Notes: generated by a model not told the origin, from the sequence alone. Shown: positions 27,087 through 37,181, numbered from the stretch's first letter. The stretch is 64,000 nt of DNA from Alphaproteobacteria bacterium 32-64-14 (GCA_002280725.1 NCEM01000001.1:62001-126000), one strand, 5' to 3'. Made by a program: numbers and translations.

Positions 27087-27103
27087 GCGCGTCACGGCGG
27101 CCG

Positions 27104-27925
27104 TCAGTCGAGGCGCAGGTAGGCCGGATCGAACGAACCGATCTGTTTCAGGCGTTCATGGTCCCGGATTTCGATGGCGCCCTTGCGATAGCTCGCGATG
27201 CGTTCCTCGAACAGCTTCCGGAAAGTGCGGTTCACGTGGATCACGCTGATGCCCAGCATGTCTGCGAAATCTTCCTGGTTGAATGGCAGCTCGATGGTAT
27301 TGCCCTGCATCATGCCGATGGCGCCGAGACGCACGCGCATTTCGCACAGGGCATGCGCCAGCTTCTCGAGACTGTCGCGACGGCCGAGGGACACCACGCG
27401 CTCAGCGAGCATCGATTCATCCTGCCCCGCCGTCCACGCGACGGCGGCGGCAAGCGCGGGATAGCGCTCGAACAACTCCGCGCCCTGCGGCGCATCAATG
27501 CGGATGAGGGTCACCGGCGTACGCGCAGACAAGTCGAAGCTCGACGCCTTGAACAGCAAGCTATCCGTGCACAGAAGATCGCCCGGCAAGCAGTAGTTGA
27601 CGATCTGGCGCCGTCCCGATGCGAGGCCGCGCGAGCGCAGCACCCACCCCTGCTCCATCAGGTAGATCTGCGGGCAGCGGTCGTTTTCGGCAACGATGGA
27701 TTTTCCGGCCGATATCTCTACGCGGTCGCGTGAAAGCTCGCGCAGGTCACTGCGTAGCTGGCTGAATACCGGCTCCAGTCCCCGCATGCGGCGGCAGGCG
27801 AGATCAAGGGCGCGCTGAATGGCGTGTTCGGACTGCGGCATCACAACCTGGCCGGTCATCCGAGTCTCGGCTGCGTTGCGCAGCTGGGGTCGAGCCTGGT
27901 CTGGAGTCGCATCAGTCACCTTCAT
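27104..27925 (-). CDS. Crp/Fnr family transcriptional regulator
   Basis: About 273 residues: a cyclic-nucleotide-binding-like beta roll (about residues 62-165; IYLMEQGWVLRSR, IVNYCLPGDLLC) and a C-terminal winged helix (FNQEDFADMLGISVIHVNRTFRKL, the recognition region). No N-terminal cluster of four cysteines is present, so it is not a classical oxygen-sensing FNR. ATG 27925 is preceded by a near-perfect AAGGAGG, which decides the start over the in-frame codon 24 bases upstream. It is convergent with emrB. Confidence 0.87.
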   Translation of the reverse strand: MKVTDATPDQARPQLRNAAETRMTGQVVMPQSEHAIQRALDLACRRMRGLEPVFSQLRSDLRELSRDRVEISAGKSIVAENDRCPQIYLMEQGWVLRSRGLASGRRQIVNYCLPGDLLCTDSLLFKASSFDLSARTPVTLIRIDAPQGAELFERYPALAAAVAWTAGQDESMLAERVVSLGRRDSLEKLAHALCEMRVRLGAIGMMQGNTIELPFNQEDFADMLGISVIHVNRTFRKLFEERIASYRKGAIEIRDHERLKQIGSFDPAYLRLD

Positions 27926-28159
27926 TGGAACCTCCTTCGTCTGCCCCAATCCTCGCCAACGCGACTTTTCCCATGTTAGTTCCCTAAAAAATTCCTGATC
28001 TGTCCAAGCCTTACGGAATGGTATGGGTCATGGTGACGGGGTGGAGAAAAGGCGGCGGCGAAGGGGCGGAACAAGGCGTCGCGGCGCGTGGCGAATTCCG
28101 CTAGCGTCACCCGAAGCGGTCACTTCCTGTTTGGGGCCGCCCATTGGAAGGACTGACGA

Positions 28160-28843
28160 ATGCTGCGTGTTGCCCTGCTTGTGTGCTCAGGACTGCTGGT
28201 TCTCACGGGGTGCGAGCGCGTGGCCGAAACGCTGGCCGCCACGCCGGCGGAAAACGCAGGAGCTGCGCCTGCCGAGCCTGCGCTTGCCGCAGATAAGGGC
28301 CGCAAGTTCTTCGGGCACGAGGCCTTCACCGTCGTGATGCAGCAGACGGGAAGCGATGCGGGCACGGTGACGATGCACTATCGCGACTGGGGCCGCCGCA
28401 GCGCGGAGATAGTCAAACTCACCAACACCGCATCGGGAAAGGCGACGGACACGCGCGCCTTCGCCGATGGCGCCGTCAGTGTCACCATCGACAACACGAC
28501 CGGCAAGGTCGAAGTGTTCGAGAACCCGTACTACAAGACGGAGCCATCCGAGACGGAGCCCAAGGCGCCGGATCAGTTCGGCCCGTCCGCGATGCAGGAA
28601 ATGGGCGCCGAGAAGACCACCGAGACGGCGACCTTCGCTGGGCAGGCCTGCGACTACTGGCTGTTTCTGGGCACGCGCAAATGCGTGGCCCCGTGGGGGG
28701 CGACACTGCATTCCGTGATGGGCGCTGGCGACGTACTCGCAGAACGCAAGGCCATCGAAGTCAGGCTGGGCGATGGCGGACCGGATTCCGCGTTCGTCTA
28801 CGTGCCGCCGGCCGGAACGGCAGCGCCGGTGGCAGGTCAATAA
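28160..28843 (+). CDS. lipoprotein of unknown function
   Basis: The 227-residue protein starts MLRVALLVCSGLLVLTGC; lipobox L-T-G-C (C18) predicts lipidation. An Ala/Glu/Pro-rich linker follows, then a domain with paired cysteines (GQACDYWLF, TRKCVAPWG) of beta character. GGAAGG lies about eight bases upstream of the ATG. I do not recognise the family. It stands alone upstream of clpB. Confidence 0.72.
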   Translation: MLRVALLVCSGLLVLTGCERVAETLAATPAENAGAAPAEPALAADKGRKFFGHEAFTVVMQQTGSDAGTVTMHYRDWGRRSAEIVKLTNTASGKATDTRAFADGAVSVTIDNTTGKVEVFENPYYKTEPSETEPKAPDQFGPSAMQEMGAEKTTETATFAGQACDYWLFLGTRKCVAPWGATLHSVMGAGDVLAERKAIEVRLGDGGPDSAFVYVPPAGTAAPVAGQ

Positions 28844-28890
28844 GGGCCAGTCACAGACCCTTGCGTAGACGGTTGGCGGCCCTACTTCTT

Positions 28891-28905
28891 GCCTTGGATC
28901 AAGGC
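28891..28905. promoter_or_regulatory. palindrome upstream of clpB
   Basis: GCCTTG-GAT-CAAGGC is a perfect dyad 103 bases upstream of the clpB start and 48 bases after the lipoprotein stop. It could be an operator or part of a termination hairpin; no T-run follows. It does not match the CIRCE heat-shock element. Confidence 0.4.
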
Positions 28906-29007
28906 CGCTGCCTGATGGAGCGGCACTGATCCTCGCCTGAGTTTTTGGGGATGCCAGTATCGGATCCCTGGATTTGCCTGCCGACTGCTTTTCACAAGGG
29001 TCAATTG

Positions 29008-31626
29008 ATGAACTTCGAACGCTACACAGAGCGCGCACGCGCAGCCGTTCAGAGCGCCCAGACGAGCGCGCTCGCCAGCGGCCACCCCCAGCTTCTGCCT
29101 GAACATCTGATCAAGGCGATCTTCTCGGATCGCGACCGCCTCGCGCTTAACCTAATCCGCGCCGCCGGGGGCAATCCCGAGCTGGCGCATGCCAACATCG
29201 ACAAGCTGCTGGCCGGTCAGCCGAAGAGCACGGGCGGCTCGCAGCCGGGCCTGAGCCAGGACCTCGCGCGCCTGTTCCAGATGGCCGAAGAAGACGCGAC
29301 CAAGGCGGGCGATGATTTCGTCACTGTGGAGCGCCTGTTGCTTTCGGCGACCAAGCAGAAGAACAAGGCGGCTGACGCCCTGAATGCCGCCGGCGCCACG
29401 ACGAGTGCGCTGGTGAAGGCCATCGCCGACCTGCGCAAGGGCCGCACGGCGGACACGGCAACGTCGGAAGAAAAATACGAAGCGCTGAAGAAGTACGCCC
29501 GCGACCTCACAGAGGCTGCGCGCGCGGGCAAGCTCGATCCCGTGATCGGCCGAGATGAGGAAATCCGCCGTTGCATCCAGGTTCTCTCGCGCCGCACCAA
29601 GAACAACCCTGTGCTGATCGGCGAACCGGGCGTCGGCAAGACCGCCATCGCGGAGGGCCTTGCGCTGCGGATCGTCAATGGCGACGTGCCTGACAGCCTG
29701 AAAGAGAAGAGCCTGATGGCGCTAGATATGGGCGCACTCATCGCCGGCGCGAAATTTCGTGGTGAGTTTGAAGAGCGGCTAAAATCCGTGTTGCAGGAAG
29801 TCACGCAGGCGCAGGGCCAGATCGTGCTCTTCATCGACGAGATGCACACGCTGGTTGGCGCAGGTAAAGCCGATGGCGCGATGGATGCGTCCAACCTGTT
29901 GAAGCCCGCGCTGGCGCGTGGCGAGCTGCACTGCGTTGGCGCGACCACGCTGGACGAATACCGCAAGCACGTCGAGAAAGACGCCGCCCTCGCCCGCCGC
30001 TTTCAGCCGGTCTTTGTCGGCGAGCCCAGCGTGGAGGATACGATCTCCATCCTGCGCGGCCTGAAAGAGAAGTACGAAGTCCACCACGGCATCCGCATTT
30101 CGGACGCCGCGATCGTCGCCGCCGCGACGCTGTCAAACCGCTACATCACTGATCGCTTCCTGCCGGATAAAGCCATCGACCTGATGGACGAAGCCGCCGC
30201 GCGCCTGCGCATGGCTGTCGAATCCAAGCCGGAAGAGCTGGACGAGATCGACCGCCGTCTGATGCAGATCCGCATCGAGGCTGAAGCGCTCAAAAACGAG
30301 AAAGACGACGCCTCGAAGGATCGGCTGAAGCGCCGCGAAGTCGAGATCAAGGAGCTGCAGGCGAAGTCGGATGAAATCTCCGCCGCGTGGAAGGCCGAGA
30401 AGGGCCGTCTCGCGGGCGCCACCAGCGCCAAAGAACGCCTAGACAAAGCCCGCGCCGAAATGGCGGACGCCGAACGCCGCTCTGACTGGGCGCGTGCGGG
30501 CGAGATCAAGTATGGCGAAATCCCCGCGCTTGAGAAGCTGATCACGGAGTCCGAGGGCAAGACGTCGGGCGGCACGGATTCGAAAGCGCCGCTGGTGAAG
30601 GAAGAGGTTGACGCCGAAGCCATCGCTGCTGTGGTCTCGCGCTGGACCGGCATTCCGGTCGACAAGATGCTGGAAGGCGAGCGGGAGAAGCTGCTGTCGA
30701 TGGAAGACGGGCTGCGCAAGCGGGTGGTCGGCCAGGATGAGGCGTTGGAGATCGTCGCCAACGCGGTGCGCCGCGCACGCGCTGGCCTGCAAGATCCCAA
30801 CCGTCCGATAGGCAGCTTCATCTTCGTGGGCCCCACGGGCGTCGGCAAGACAGAGCTGACCAAGGCGCTGGCCGAATTCCTGTTCGACGACGAGAGCGCC
30901 GTGCTGCGCCTCGATATGTCAGAATACATGGAGAAACACGCTGTTTCCCGCATGATCGGCGCGCCTCCCGGCTATGTCGGCTATGAGGAAGGCGGCGCGT
31001 TGACTGAGGCGGTGCGGCGGCGTCCGTATCAGGTGATCCTGTTCGACGAGATCGAGAAGGCGCACCCGGATGTGTTCAACACGCTGCTGCAGGTTCTTGA
31101 CGATGGCCGCCTCACGGACGGCCAAGGGCGCACGGTGAACTTCAACAACACCGTCATCATCATGACGTCGAACCTCGGCGCGCATGCGCTGGCGGAAGAC
31201 AAGTCGGAAGGTGAAATCTCCGGCAGTGCGCGCGACGCCGTGATGGAGGCGATCCGCTCGCACTTCCGTCCGGAATTCCTCAACCGCATCGACGAGATCG
31301 TGTTCTTCAAACGGCTGGGCCGCAGCGAGATCGACCGCATCGTCGGCGTGCAGCTGAAGCGCCTGGAGAAGATCCTGGCCGACCGCCGCATCACGATCAG
31401 TCTCGACGATGCGGCCATGAGATGGCTCGCGGATCGCGGCTATGATCCGGTCTATGGCGCGCGGCCGCTCAAGCGCGCGATCCAGAAAGAGCTGCAGGAT
31501 CCGCTTGCCCGACGCATCCTCGAAGGCCGCATCAAGGACGGCGATCACGTCACCGTCTCGGTCGATGGATCGGCGCTGGCGCTCAACGGCGTGCCGGCTG
31601 AAATGAAGATGGCGGGGCTCAACTAG
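29008..31626 (+). CDS. clpB: ATP-dependent chaperone ClpB
   Basis: The 872-residue Hsp100 disaggregase has a Clp N-terminal domain (1-145), NBD1 with GEPGVGKTA and LFIDEMHTL, and the long coiled-coil middle domain (about 405-530, EEIDRR-like and rich in K/E/R). NBD2 follows with [14 protein letters not shown] and [12 protein letters not shown]. With DnaK it rescues aggregated proteins in the cytoplasm. ATG 29008 gives the canonical start [11 protein letters not shown] and has AAGGG seven bases upstream; an upstream in-frame codon is less likely. Expression by heat-shock sigma factor is expected from the family but no clear promoter could be read. Confidence 0.96.
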   Translation: MNFERYTERARAAVQSAQTSALASGHPQLLPEHLIKAIFSDRDRLALNLIRAAGGNPELAHANIDKLLAGQPKSTGGSQPGLSQDLARLFQMAEEDATKAGDDFVTVERLLLSATKQKNKAADALNAAGATTSALVKAIADLRKGRTADTATSEEKYEALKKYARDLTEAARAGKLDPVIGRDEEIRRCIQVLSRRTKNNPVLIGEPGVGKTAIAEGLALRIVNGDVPDSLKEKSLMALDMGALIAGAKFRGEFEERLKSVLQEVTQAQGQIVLFIDEMHTLVGAGKADGAMDASNLLKPALARGELHCVGATTLDEYRKHVEKDAALARRFQPVFVGEPSVEDTISILRGLKEKYEVHHGIRISDAAIVAAATLSNRYITDRFLPDKAIDLMDEAAARLRMAVESKPEELDEIDRRLMQIRIEAEALKNEKDDASKDRLKRREVEIKELQAKSDEISAAWKAEKGRLAGATSAKERLDKARAEMADAERRSDWARAGEIKYGEIPALEKLITESEGKTSGGTDSKAPLVKEEVDAEAIAAVVSRWTGIPVDKMLEGEREKLLSMEDGLRKRVVGQDEALEIVANAVRRARAGLQDPNRPIGSFIFVGPTGVGKTELTKALAEFLFDDESAVLRLDMSEYMEKHAVSRMIGAPPGYVGYEEGGALTEAVRRRPYQVILFDEIEKAHPDVFNTLLQVLDDGRLTDGQGRTVNFNNTVIIMTSNLGAHALAEDKSEGEISGSARDAVMEAIRSHFRPEFLNRIDEIVFFKRLGRSEIDRIVGVQLKRLEKILADRRITISLDDAAMRWLADRGYDPVYGARPLKRAIQKELQDPLARRILEGRIKDGDHVTVSVDGSALALNGVPAEMKMAGLN

Positions 31627-31646
31627 TCCCATCGGGAAAGTCGCCC

Positions 31647-32576
31647 ATGCGAAAAGCGTTATTCTACGGCAATTGCCAGCTTCTCGTGCTGCACGATCTG
31701 CTGAAGGACACGCTTCTCACGGCCGGCGTCGAACCTGTCCACGTCCAGGAAGTGCATCTACTGAAAGGGGCCGATCAGGTTGCCGTCAGAGCGCACGCGC
31801 AGGACGTGGACGTGCTGATCGCGCAGCATATCCTGGTATCGCCTGCGCGCCCCGGTTCGGATGAACTCTCCGAGACGGCGCGTACGCGCATCGTCGTGCC
31901 GAACACATACTTCTCCGGCTATCACCAGCATCTGCAGGTCGTGAACGCCCCGCATGGCCGCGACACCGGATGCCTCGCAACGTGGGCGCTGGTGCGTCAG
32001 GGACATTCACCGCAAACAGTCCAGGACATCCTGCTGCGCGAGGACGCCTTCACCGAGGCAGATGTTTTTGCACTCGCCAGCGCCGGGCTCGGTGAACTCG
32101 AGCGACGCGAGGCGGAACACGCGATCGACATTCCCGTGAGTGGCTACATTCGCGAACGCTGGCGCTCGCAGGTGCTGTTCCACACCGTGAACCATCCCGC
32201 TCGCTCGCTGCTGCTGCACGTCGCCAACCGGATCATCGATCTGCTGAAGGCGCGCGGCCTGCTGCCCTCATCAACACCCGGCCTCGACGACAGCCCATCG
32301 TTCGATCGCGCCTTCGCCTCGATTGATTTCCTGCAGCACCTGATCCTGCCCGGCGTCGCGAAGGCGCTGGGACTCACCGAAGGCATCGCCACGCCCGCCG
32401 CGCGCATGACCCATCGAGAGCGTTTCAAGCTGCCGCACGAATCCTCTCTCGGCGCCATTACGCTGGCCGATCTGGCGAAGGAGCATCAGCGCTGGTGTAC
32501 GATTGGCGGGTGGGATGCGGGCATGCTCGCCAACGACCGGGCGGCGGCGGCGCTGCCGGCCGTGCGCACGACTTGA
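31647..32576 (+). CDS. WcbI-like polysaccharide biosynthesis acetyltransferase candidate
   Basis: The 309-residue protein begins RKALFYGNCQLLVLHDLL; the Y-G-N-C-Q motif (7-11) is the hallmark of WcbI, a CoA-binding protein needed for capsule formation in Burkholderia. The rest is less conserved and I see no signal peptide. It follows clpB by 20 bases on the same strand, so it may be transcribed with it, but no capsule genes are nearby. Acetyltransferase activity is inferred from the family. Confidence 0.7.
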   Translation: MRKALFYGNCQLLVLHDLLKDTLLTAGVEPVHVQEVHLLKGADQVAVRAHAQDVDVLIAQHILVSPARPGSDELSETARTRIVVPNTYFSGYHQHLQVVNAPHGRDTGCLATWALVRQGHSPQTVQDILLREDAFTEADVFALASAGLGELERREAEHAIDIPVSGYIRERWRSQVLFHTVNHPARSLLLHVANRIIDLLKARGLLPSSTPGLDDSPSFDRAFASIDFLQHLILPGVAKALGLTEGIATPAARMTHRERFKLPHESSLGAITLADLAKEHQRWCTIGGWDAGMLANDRAAAALPAVRTT

Positions 32577-32807
32577 ACAAAAGGGGCGCTTCCGATGACT
32601 AGCCTTGCGGCCGGGCGAAAATCACTCGCGCATCAGGAGAACAACACGGAATCCGCTACGGCGCCTCGTGTCACTTCATCGCAACAGAACTTTTAAACGG
32701 CGCGCGCAGGTCGATTCGCTATATCTCAGATGTTGCCGCGCACGCGCACGTGCATCAGCGTCTAGTCCTGCACGAGTCCGTAAAGGACCGCCAAGGAGTA
32801 GAGGGTG

Positions 32808-35291
32808 ATGAAGCTTAACGTATTCAGATCGGCAATTCTCGCGGGCGTCGCAGCGACGCCTCTTCTACTCGGCATGGCTTACGCCCAGACGGCGCCCGGC
32901 AAGGAAGATGTCATCATCGTTACGGGCACGCGCGTCGCTGACCGCACGGCGCTCGACACGGCTGTCGCCGTCGACGTGCTGGGCTCGGCGGAACTCGAAA
33001 GAGGCGGCGTCACCGAAATCAACCAGGCGCTCGCTGTCGCGCTTCCCTCCTTCAACTTCCCCCGCCCTGCCCTGAACGACGGCACGGATACGGTCCGCCC
33101 CGCCGCGCTGCGCGGCCTTGCGCCGGACCAAACGCTGGTGCTGCTCAACGGCAAGCGCCGCCACTCCGCGTCGCTGGTGAACGTTAACGGCTCGATCGGC
33201 CGCGGCTCGTCCGCTGTCGACATGAACACGATCCCGACTGCCGCGATCTCCGCCGTCGAAGTGCTACGTGACGGCGCATCGGCGCAGTATGGCTCCGACG
33301 CCATCGCGGGCGTCATCAACGTGCGCCTGCGTGAAGCGCGCGATGGCGGCGGCATCTCCGCCTCCTATGGCCTGCGCGTTTCCGAATACACCGTGCCGGT
33401 CACCCCGCCGGTCGCTGGCCTGCCCATCAGCCCGGGCACCCAGAAAACCCGCGACGTACGCGATGGACAGGTCTTCACGTTGAGCGCGTGGAAAGGCCTC
33501 GAACTCGGCGCTGAAGGCTTCCTCACCCTCGCGGGCGAGATCAAGATGCAGGAGCGCTCCGAGCGCGACGGCTATGACACCCGCCAGAACTATCCGCTGG
33601 TGGCCGGCGCGTTCGACCCGCGCGAAGCCTCCTTTGACCGCTGGAATGCCTGGACGGGCGAGCCGGAGATCGGCCAGTACACCGTATTCGCAAACGCGGG
33701 TTATGACCTTGCCGAGGGCGTCGAAGCCTATGGCTGGGCCAGCTACCAGTTCCGCGACTCGACCTCGGCCGGCTTCTATCGCCGCGCGCTCGACGCACGG
33801 AACGTCATCCAGATCTATCCGAATGGCTTCCTGCCCAAGATCAATCCGGTTGTCGAAGACGCATCCGCCGCTGCCGGCGTTCGCTTCGGCCTGGGTGACT
33901 GGGACATGGATGCCTCGCTGGTCTACGGCTCCAACCAGATGGACTTCACGATCCGCGACACGCTGAACCGCTCGCTTGGAACGGCCTCGAAGACGACGTT
34001 TGATGCCGGTGGCTTCAAGTATCAGCAGGTGGTCGCGAACCTGTCGGGCGTGAACCAGTACGACATCGGCCTCGCCTCTCCGCTGAACGTCGCGGCCGGC
34101 ATCGAGGCGCGCCAGGAATACTACGAGATCTTCGCGGGCGAACCGGACAGCTACCGCAATGGCGGCGTGCTGCTCGCGGGCGCGCCGACGGCCTCGGGCT
34201 CGCAGGTGTTCCCGGGCTTCCGCCCCGCCAACGAGGTTGATGCGGACCGCACCGCGGTCGGCGTGTTCGTCGACTTCGAAGCCAACATCACCGACGCCCT
34301 GCTCGTCTCGGCCGCCCTGCGCGGCGAGTCGTATTCGGACTTCGGCGAAACGGCGACCGGCAAGCTGGCGGCGCGCTATGACTTCAGCGACGCCTTCGGC
34401 ATCCGTGGCTCCATCCAGAATGGCTTCCGCGCGCCCTCGCTGCAACAGCAGTACTTCGCAACGACGTCGACCAACTTCATCGGCGGCATTCCGTTCGACG
34501 TGACGACCTTCCCGGTCAGCGACCCAATCGCGATCGCGCTGGGCGCCAAACCGCTCGAAGCCGAAGAGTCGACCAACTACTCGCTCGGAGCCGTCGTGCA
34601 GATGGGCGAGTTCAACGTGACGATCGACGCCTACCGCATCGATGTGAACAACCGCATCGTGCTGTCGGAAAACCTGATCGCGCAGAACGTCCGTGACTAC
34701 CTCACCGCCCAGGGCTTCATCGGCGCTGGCGGCGGACGCTTCTTCATCAACGGCGTCGACACCGAAACGCAGGGGGTGGACCTGGTGGCGAACTACGCGA
34801 TGCCGGAAACCTCTATCGGCAAGTTCGACTTCACCTTCGGCCTCAACCTGTCGGAAACGGACGTGACGGCTGTGCCGGCAATTCCGGTGCTTGCAGCCCT
34901 GCCGGCCCCGGCTCCAGTGCTGTTCGGCCGCGCCAACACGCTGACCTTCGAGCAGGGCACGCCCGCCGACAAGGAAACGCTGTCGGTTGACTGGTCGCTC
35001 GGCGCATTCGGCGCGACAGCGCGGATCATCAGCTTTGGTGAAGTGATCCAGCCGGACAACAATCCGATCTTCGACCACGCCTTGGGCCGCGCCACGCTGC
35101 TCGACCTGGAAGGCCGCTGGTACATCAACGACGCGGTCACCCTGTCGGCCGGCGCGGACAACGTGTTCGACGAGTATCCCGAGGCGTTCCCGTTCACACT
35201 CAACACCACAGGCAACACGCCGTTCTCGAACTACTCGCCCTACGGCTACTCGGGCCGCTTCGTCTACGTGAAAGCCGCGATGACCTTCTAG
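32808..35291 (+). CDS. TonB-dependent outer-membrane receptor
   Basis: The 827-residue receptor has a signal peptide (cleavage near MAYAQ, about residue 26), a TonB-box-like EDVIIVTGTR and a plug domain (PAALRGLAPDQTLVLLNGKRRH; RDGASAQYGSDAIAGVINV). A large barrel ends in FVYVKAAMTF. It would take up a bulky ligand using the proton motive force via ExbB/ExbD/TonB, for example the set at 61.9-63.8 kb. The ligand cannot be predicted. ATG 32808 sits after CAAGGAG; a GTG immediately before is an alternative. The 228-base leader holds no further gene I can support. A strong terminator follows. Confidence 0.93.
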   Translation: MKLNVFRSAILAGVAATPLLLGMAYAQTAPGKEDVIIVTGTRVADRTALDTAVAVDVLGSAELERGGVTEINQALAVALPSFNFPRPALNDGTDTVRPAALRGLAPDQTLVLLNGKRRHSASLVNVNGSIGRGSSAVDMNTIPTAAISAVEVLRDGASAQYGSDAIAGVINVRLREARDGGGISASYGLRVSEYTVPVTPPVAGLPISPGTQKTRDVRDGQVFTLSAWKGLELGAEGFLTLAGEIKMQERSERDGYDTRQNYPLVAGAFDPREASFDRWNAWTGEPEIGQYTVFANAGYDLAEGVEAYGWASYQFRDSTSAGFYRRALDARNVIQIYPNGFLPKINPVVEDASAAAGVRFGLGDWDMDASLVYGSNQMDFTIRDTLNRSLGTASKTTFDAGGFKYQQVVANLSGVNQYDIGLASPLNVAAGIEARQEYYEIFAGEPDSYRNGGVLLAGAPTASGSQVFPGFRPANEVDADRTAVGVFVDFEANITDALLVSAALRGESYSDFGETATGKLAARYDFSDAFGIRGSIQNGFRAPSLQQQYFATTSTNFIGGIPFDVTTFPVSDPIAIALGAKPLEAEESTNYSLGAVVQMGEFNVTIDAYRIDVNNRIVLSENLIAQNVRDYLTAQGFIGAGGGRFFINGVDTETQGVDLVANYAMPETSIGKFDFTFGLNLSETDVTAVPAIPVLAALPAPAPVLFGRANTLTFEQGTPADKETLSVDWSLGAFGATARIISFGEVIQPDNNPIFDHALGRATLLDLEGRWYINDAVTLSAGADNVFDEYPEAFPFTLNTTGNTPFSNYSPYGYSGRFVYVKAAMTF

Positions 35292-35317
35292 GTCACTGCA
35301 GCCTGATCCAAAGCGAC

Positions 35318-35349
35318 AACGCGCCGTGGAAAACCACGGCGCGTTTTTG
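35318..35349 (+). terminator. intrinsic terminator of the TonB-dependent receptor gene
   Basis: AACGCGCCGTGG and CCACGGCGCGTT form a perfect 12-base stem with loop AAAA, followed by TTT and G, 26 bases after the receptor stop. Confidence 0.9.
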
Positions 35350-35355
35350 TTTGGG

Positions 35356-36285
35356 CTAACCTTTGAAGACGTTGTCGCGATGATACTTCAGGTACGTCCG
35401 ATGCGGGCGAATGTCCTCGCGCTGTGGCAACAAGAGCTTGCGGTTCGGACGGAACAATTGCTTGGCAGCGTCCGGCAGCTTCTCGTCCGCTACAAGGACT
35501 GAGTAGTCGTCATCGATAGAGATCAGCCCTCGATCAAACATCCAGTGCACGGTGCCCGACAGCGCGACTCCATTGCGTACTGAGTCCGACCCACCATGTT
35601 CGACGGCTCGAATATGCGCGGCCTGTACTTCTGCCCTGCCTCCGCCATTTATGATCTGAAGGCCCGTGATCGCACAGGTTTTGCCGTAGGCAGAAACAAC
35701 GCTGGTCGCGAACGCTCGATCCCGGAATGGCCGAGCGATCAATCGTTCGACCATTGGCCGCTCGAATTCTTCGCCCTCCTCGGCGAGATCAGGGATTAGT
35801 CGCTTAGCGATAGTACCCGGCGCCGTCGCCAACGTGGGCCCGCGCTCCCTGATAATGGCGGCGAAGCCCGCTTTGAGTATCAGCTCATACTCCAAATCCG
35901 TCAGCACACGGACGGCGCGCCCAAACGCACCCTTGTTCGTTGAGCCGTCTTCCTTTTGCAAGGCTTCTTCATAGTAGTGATCGCCATCCTTGAATGGCAC
36001 CGCTCGATCAAAATCGAGATAAGTCGCGGGATCAACATACCCATAGAAATGGTCAGGCATGCCCGGGTCGGGTTCGATTTTGATTAGCCTCGCCGTAGCA
36101 AAATACGACTGGCGTCCGCCTGAACTAGAAAGCTCGGCAGAAGACCGACGAGGCTCGTAGTAGATGACCCAATCACCAAGAGCAGCTTCCGCCTGACGAA
36201 TATAGGTCCGCGGAAAGTGGTAGTAGAACTCTGGCAGGTCGTCGTACTTCGGCTCGACTTTGGTGGTGAAAATCGCTTTGGCCAT
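35356..36285 (-). CDS. HNH endonuclease, putative modification-dependent restriction enzyme
   Basis: The 309-residue protein has a C-terminal HNH nuclease: C204-A-I-T, AAHI (H224), RNGVALS (N239) and VHWMFDRG (H247). The N-terminal 110 residues (ALGDWVIYYEPRR, GRQSYFATARLIKIE, HFYGYVD) look like a PUA/EVE-like reader fold that in related proteins binds modified bases; that part is by analogy. The architecture fits COG3440-type restriction nucleases. No methyltransferase lies beside it, consistent with type IV-like action. Codon use looks more AT-rich than its neighbours, suggesting horizontal gain. Confidence 0.8.
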   Translation of the reverse strand: MAKAIFTTKVEPKYDDLPEFYYHFPRTYIRQAEAALGDWVIYYEPRRSSAELSSSGGRQSYFATARLIKIEPDPGMPDHFYGYVDPATYLDFDRAVPFKDGDHYYEEALQKEDGSTNKGAFGRAVRVLTDLEYELILKAGFAAIIRERGPTLATAPGTIAKRLIPDLAEEGEEFERPMVERLIARPFRDRAFATSVVSAYGKTCAITGLQIINGGGRAEVQAAHIRAVEHGGSDSVRNGVALSGTVHWMFDRGLISIDDDYSVLVADEKLPDAAKQLFRPNRKLLLPQREDIRPHRTYLKYHRDNVFKG

Positions 36286-36337
36286 GCGACACCCCTTGCC
36301 AAAATTGATCGATCATTACGCCTAAGTCTGCAAGCCC

Positions 36338-36374
36338 AAACAAAAAACCCGCCCCGGACAAGCCGGAGCGGGTT
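36338..36374 (-). terminator. intrinsic terminator of the TonB-C-like gene
   Basis: Read on the minus strand, AACCCGCTCCGG and CCGGGGCGGGTT pair (one wobble) around CTTGT and run into TTTTTT. It sits 29 bases after the stop at 36403. Confidence 0.88.
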
Positions 36375-36402
36375 CTGTATTCCGATCTCGAACGTCCGAG
36401 GC

Positions 36403-37050
36403 TTACGTGCCTTTCGGCTTCGTCAGTTTCAGCGGCATCGCCATGCCGGGCCAGTCTGTCGGTTGACCGCCTTTTTCGCCGGGGGCGAATTCCATCTTGC
36501 CGACAGCCTCTATGATCTTGTCGTTGTAGGCGGCTGGGGTGCAGTTGGGTTGCACATCCTTCGGCTTGCCATCGGCGCCGACGGTGTACTTCACCTCGCA
36601 GGAACCCTCTTGATCCACATCGGCGATCGCCTTGGTGATGTCGCGCGGCTGCAGCCCGGTTTCCATCACGGGCGGTTTCTCGCCACGGGCGTCAGCAGCG
36701 GCAGCGCCGGCGCCGTAGTTGAAGCGCTCGCGCATCGGATACGAATCGAAGAACTCGCCGCCGGTGATCTCGGACTGCCATTCGGCCGTCTGCATCGTCG
36801 TGGCGATATAGGCCGCCATTTCCGGGTGCGTGCAGTCGATCGCCATGTCCGACAGTTCGCCCGCCGCCGTGATGATGAACTGCGCGGTGCAGGTGCCGTT
36901 GAGCTTCAACAACGTGTTGGCTTCGCGCATGGCGGCCACGTCATAGTCGGATAGCCGCTTGGCGGGCCGGTCAGGCAGATCGGTCTTCTGTGCAAACGCG
37001 GGCGCGGCGACCCCCAGCGAGATAACGACCGCGCAAATCCAAGCCTTCAT
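36403..37050 (-). CDS. secreted protein with two TonB C-terminal-like repeats
   Basis: The 215-residue product has a Sec signal (ends AFAQ, residue 21) and no other membrane helix. Two copies of a TonB-CTD-like unit follow: residues about 50-110 (GTCTAQFIITAAGELSDMAI) and 148-208 (GSCEVKYTVGADGKPKDVQP). Each carries two cysteines exactly 19 residues apart (C54/C73, C151/C170), probably forming one disulfide per unit. TonB CTDs contact receptor plugs, but lacking the membrane anchor this protein cannot transduce energy by itself. Role is unknown. Confidence 0.75.
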   Translation of the reverse strand: MKAWICAVVISLGVAAPAFAQKTDLPDRPAKRLSDYDVAAMREANTLLKLNGTCTAQFIITAAGELSDMAIDCTHPEMAAYIATTMQTAEWQSEITGGEFFDSYPMRERFNYGAGAAAADARGEKPPVMETGLQPRDITKAIADVDQEGSCEVKYTVGADGKPKDVQPNCTPAAYNDKIIEAVGKMEFAPGEKGGQPTDWPGMAMPLKLTKPKGT

Positions 37051-37181
37051 TGCATTCCTCCCAGGAGGGCCGGTTCTGGCTCAGGACCGGCCGCCGGCAT
37101 CGACGTGGCGGACTATACAGCCTCCATTGCGGGTCCATAGGGGAAAAAGGCGCCCCGGACTGCGGCCAGGAATGCCGCTAT

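Noticed and set aside
27104..27925. Oxygen-sensing FNR
   Set aside because: The N-terminal cysteine cluster needed for the 4Fe-4S centre is absent.
28861..29007. Heat-shock sigma-32 promoter upstream of clpB
   Set aside because: CTTGGAT in the palindrome could be a -35 element, but no convincing -10 element at the right spacing could be read.
32595..32696. A 33-codon frame in the leader of the TonB-dependent receptor gene
   Set aside because: No good ribosome-binding site, no signal or hydrophobic pattern, and composition typical of chance.
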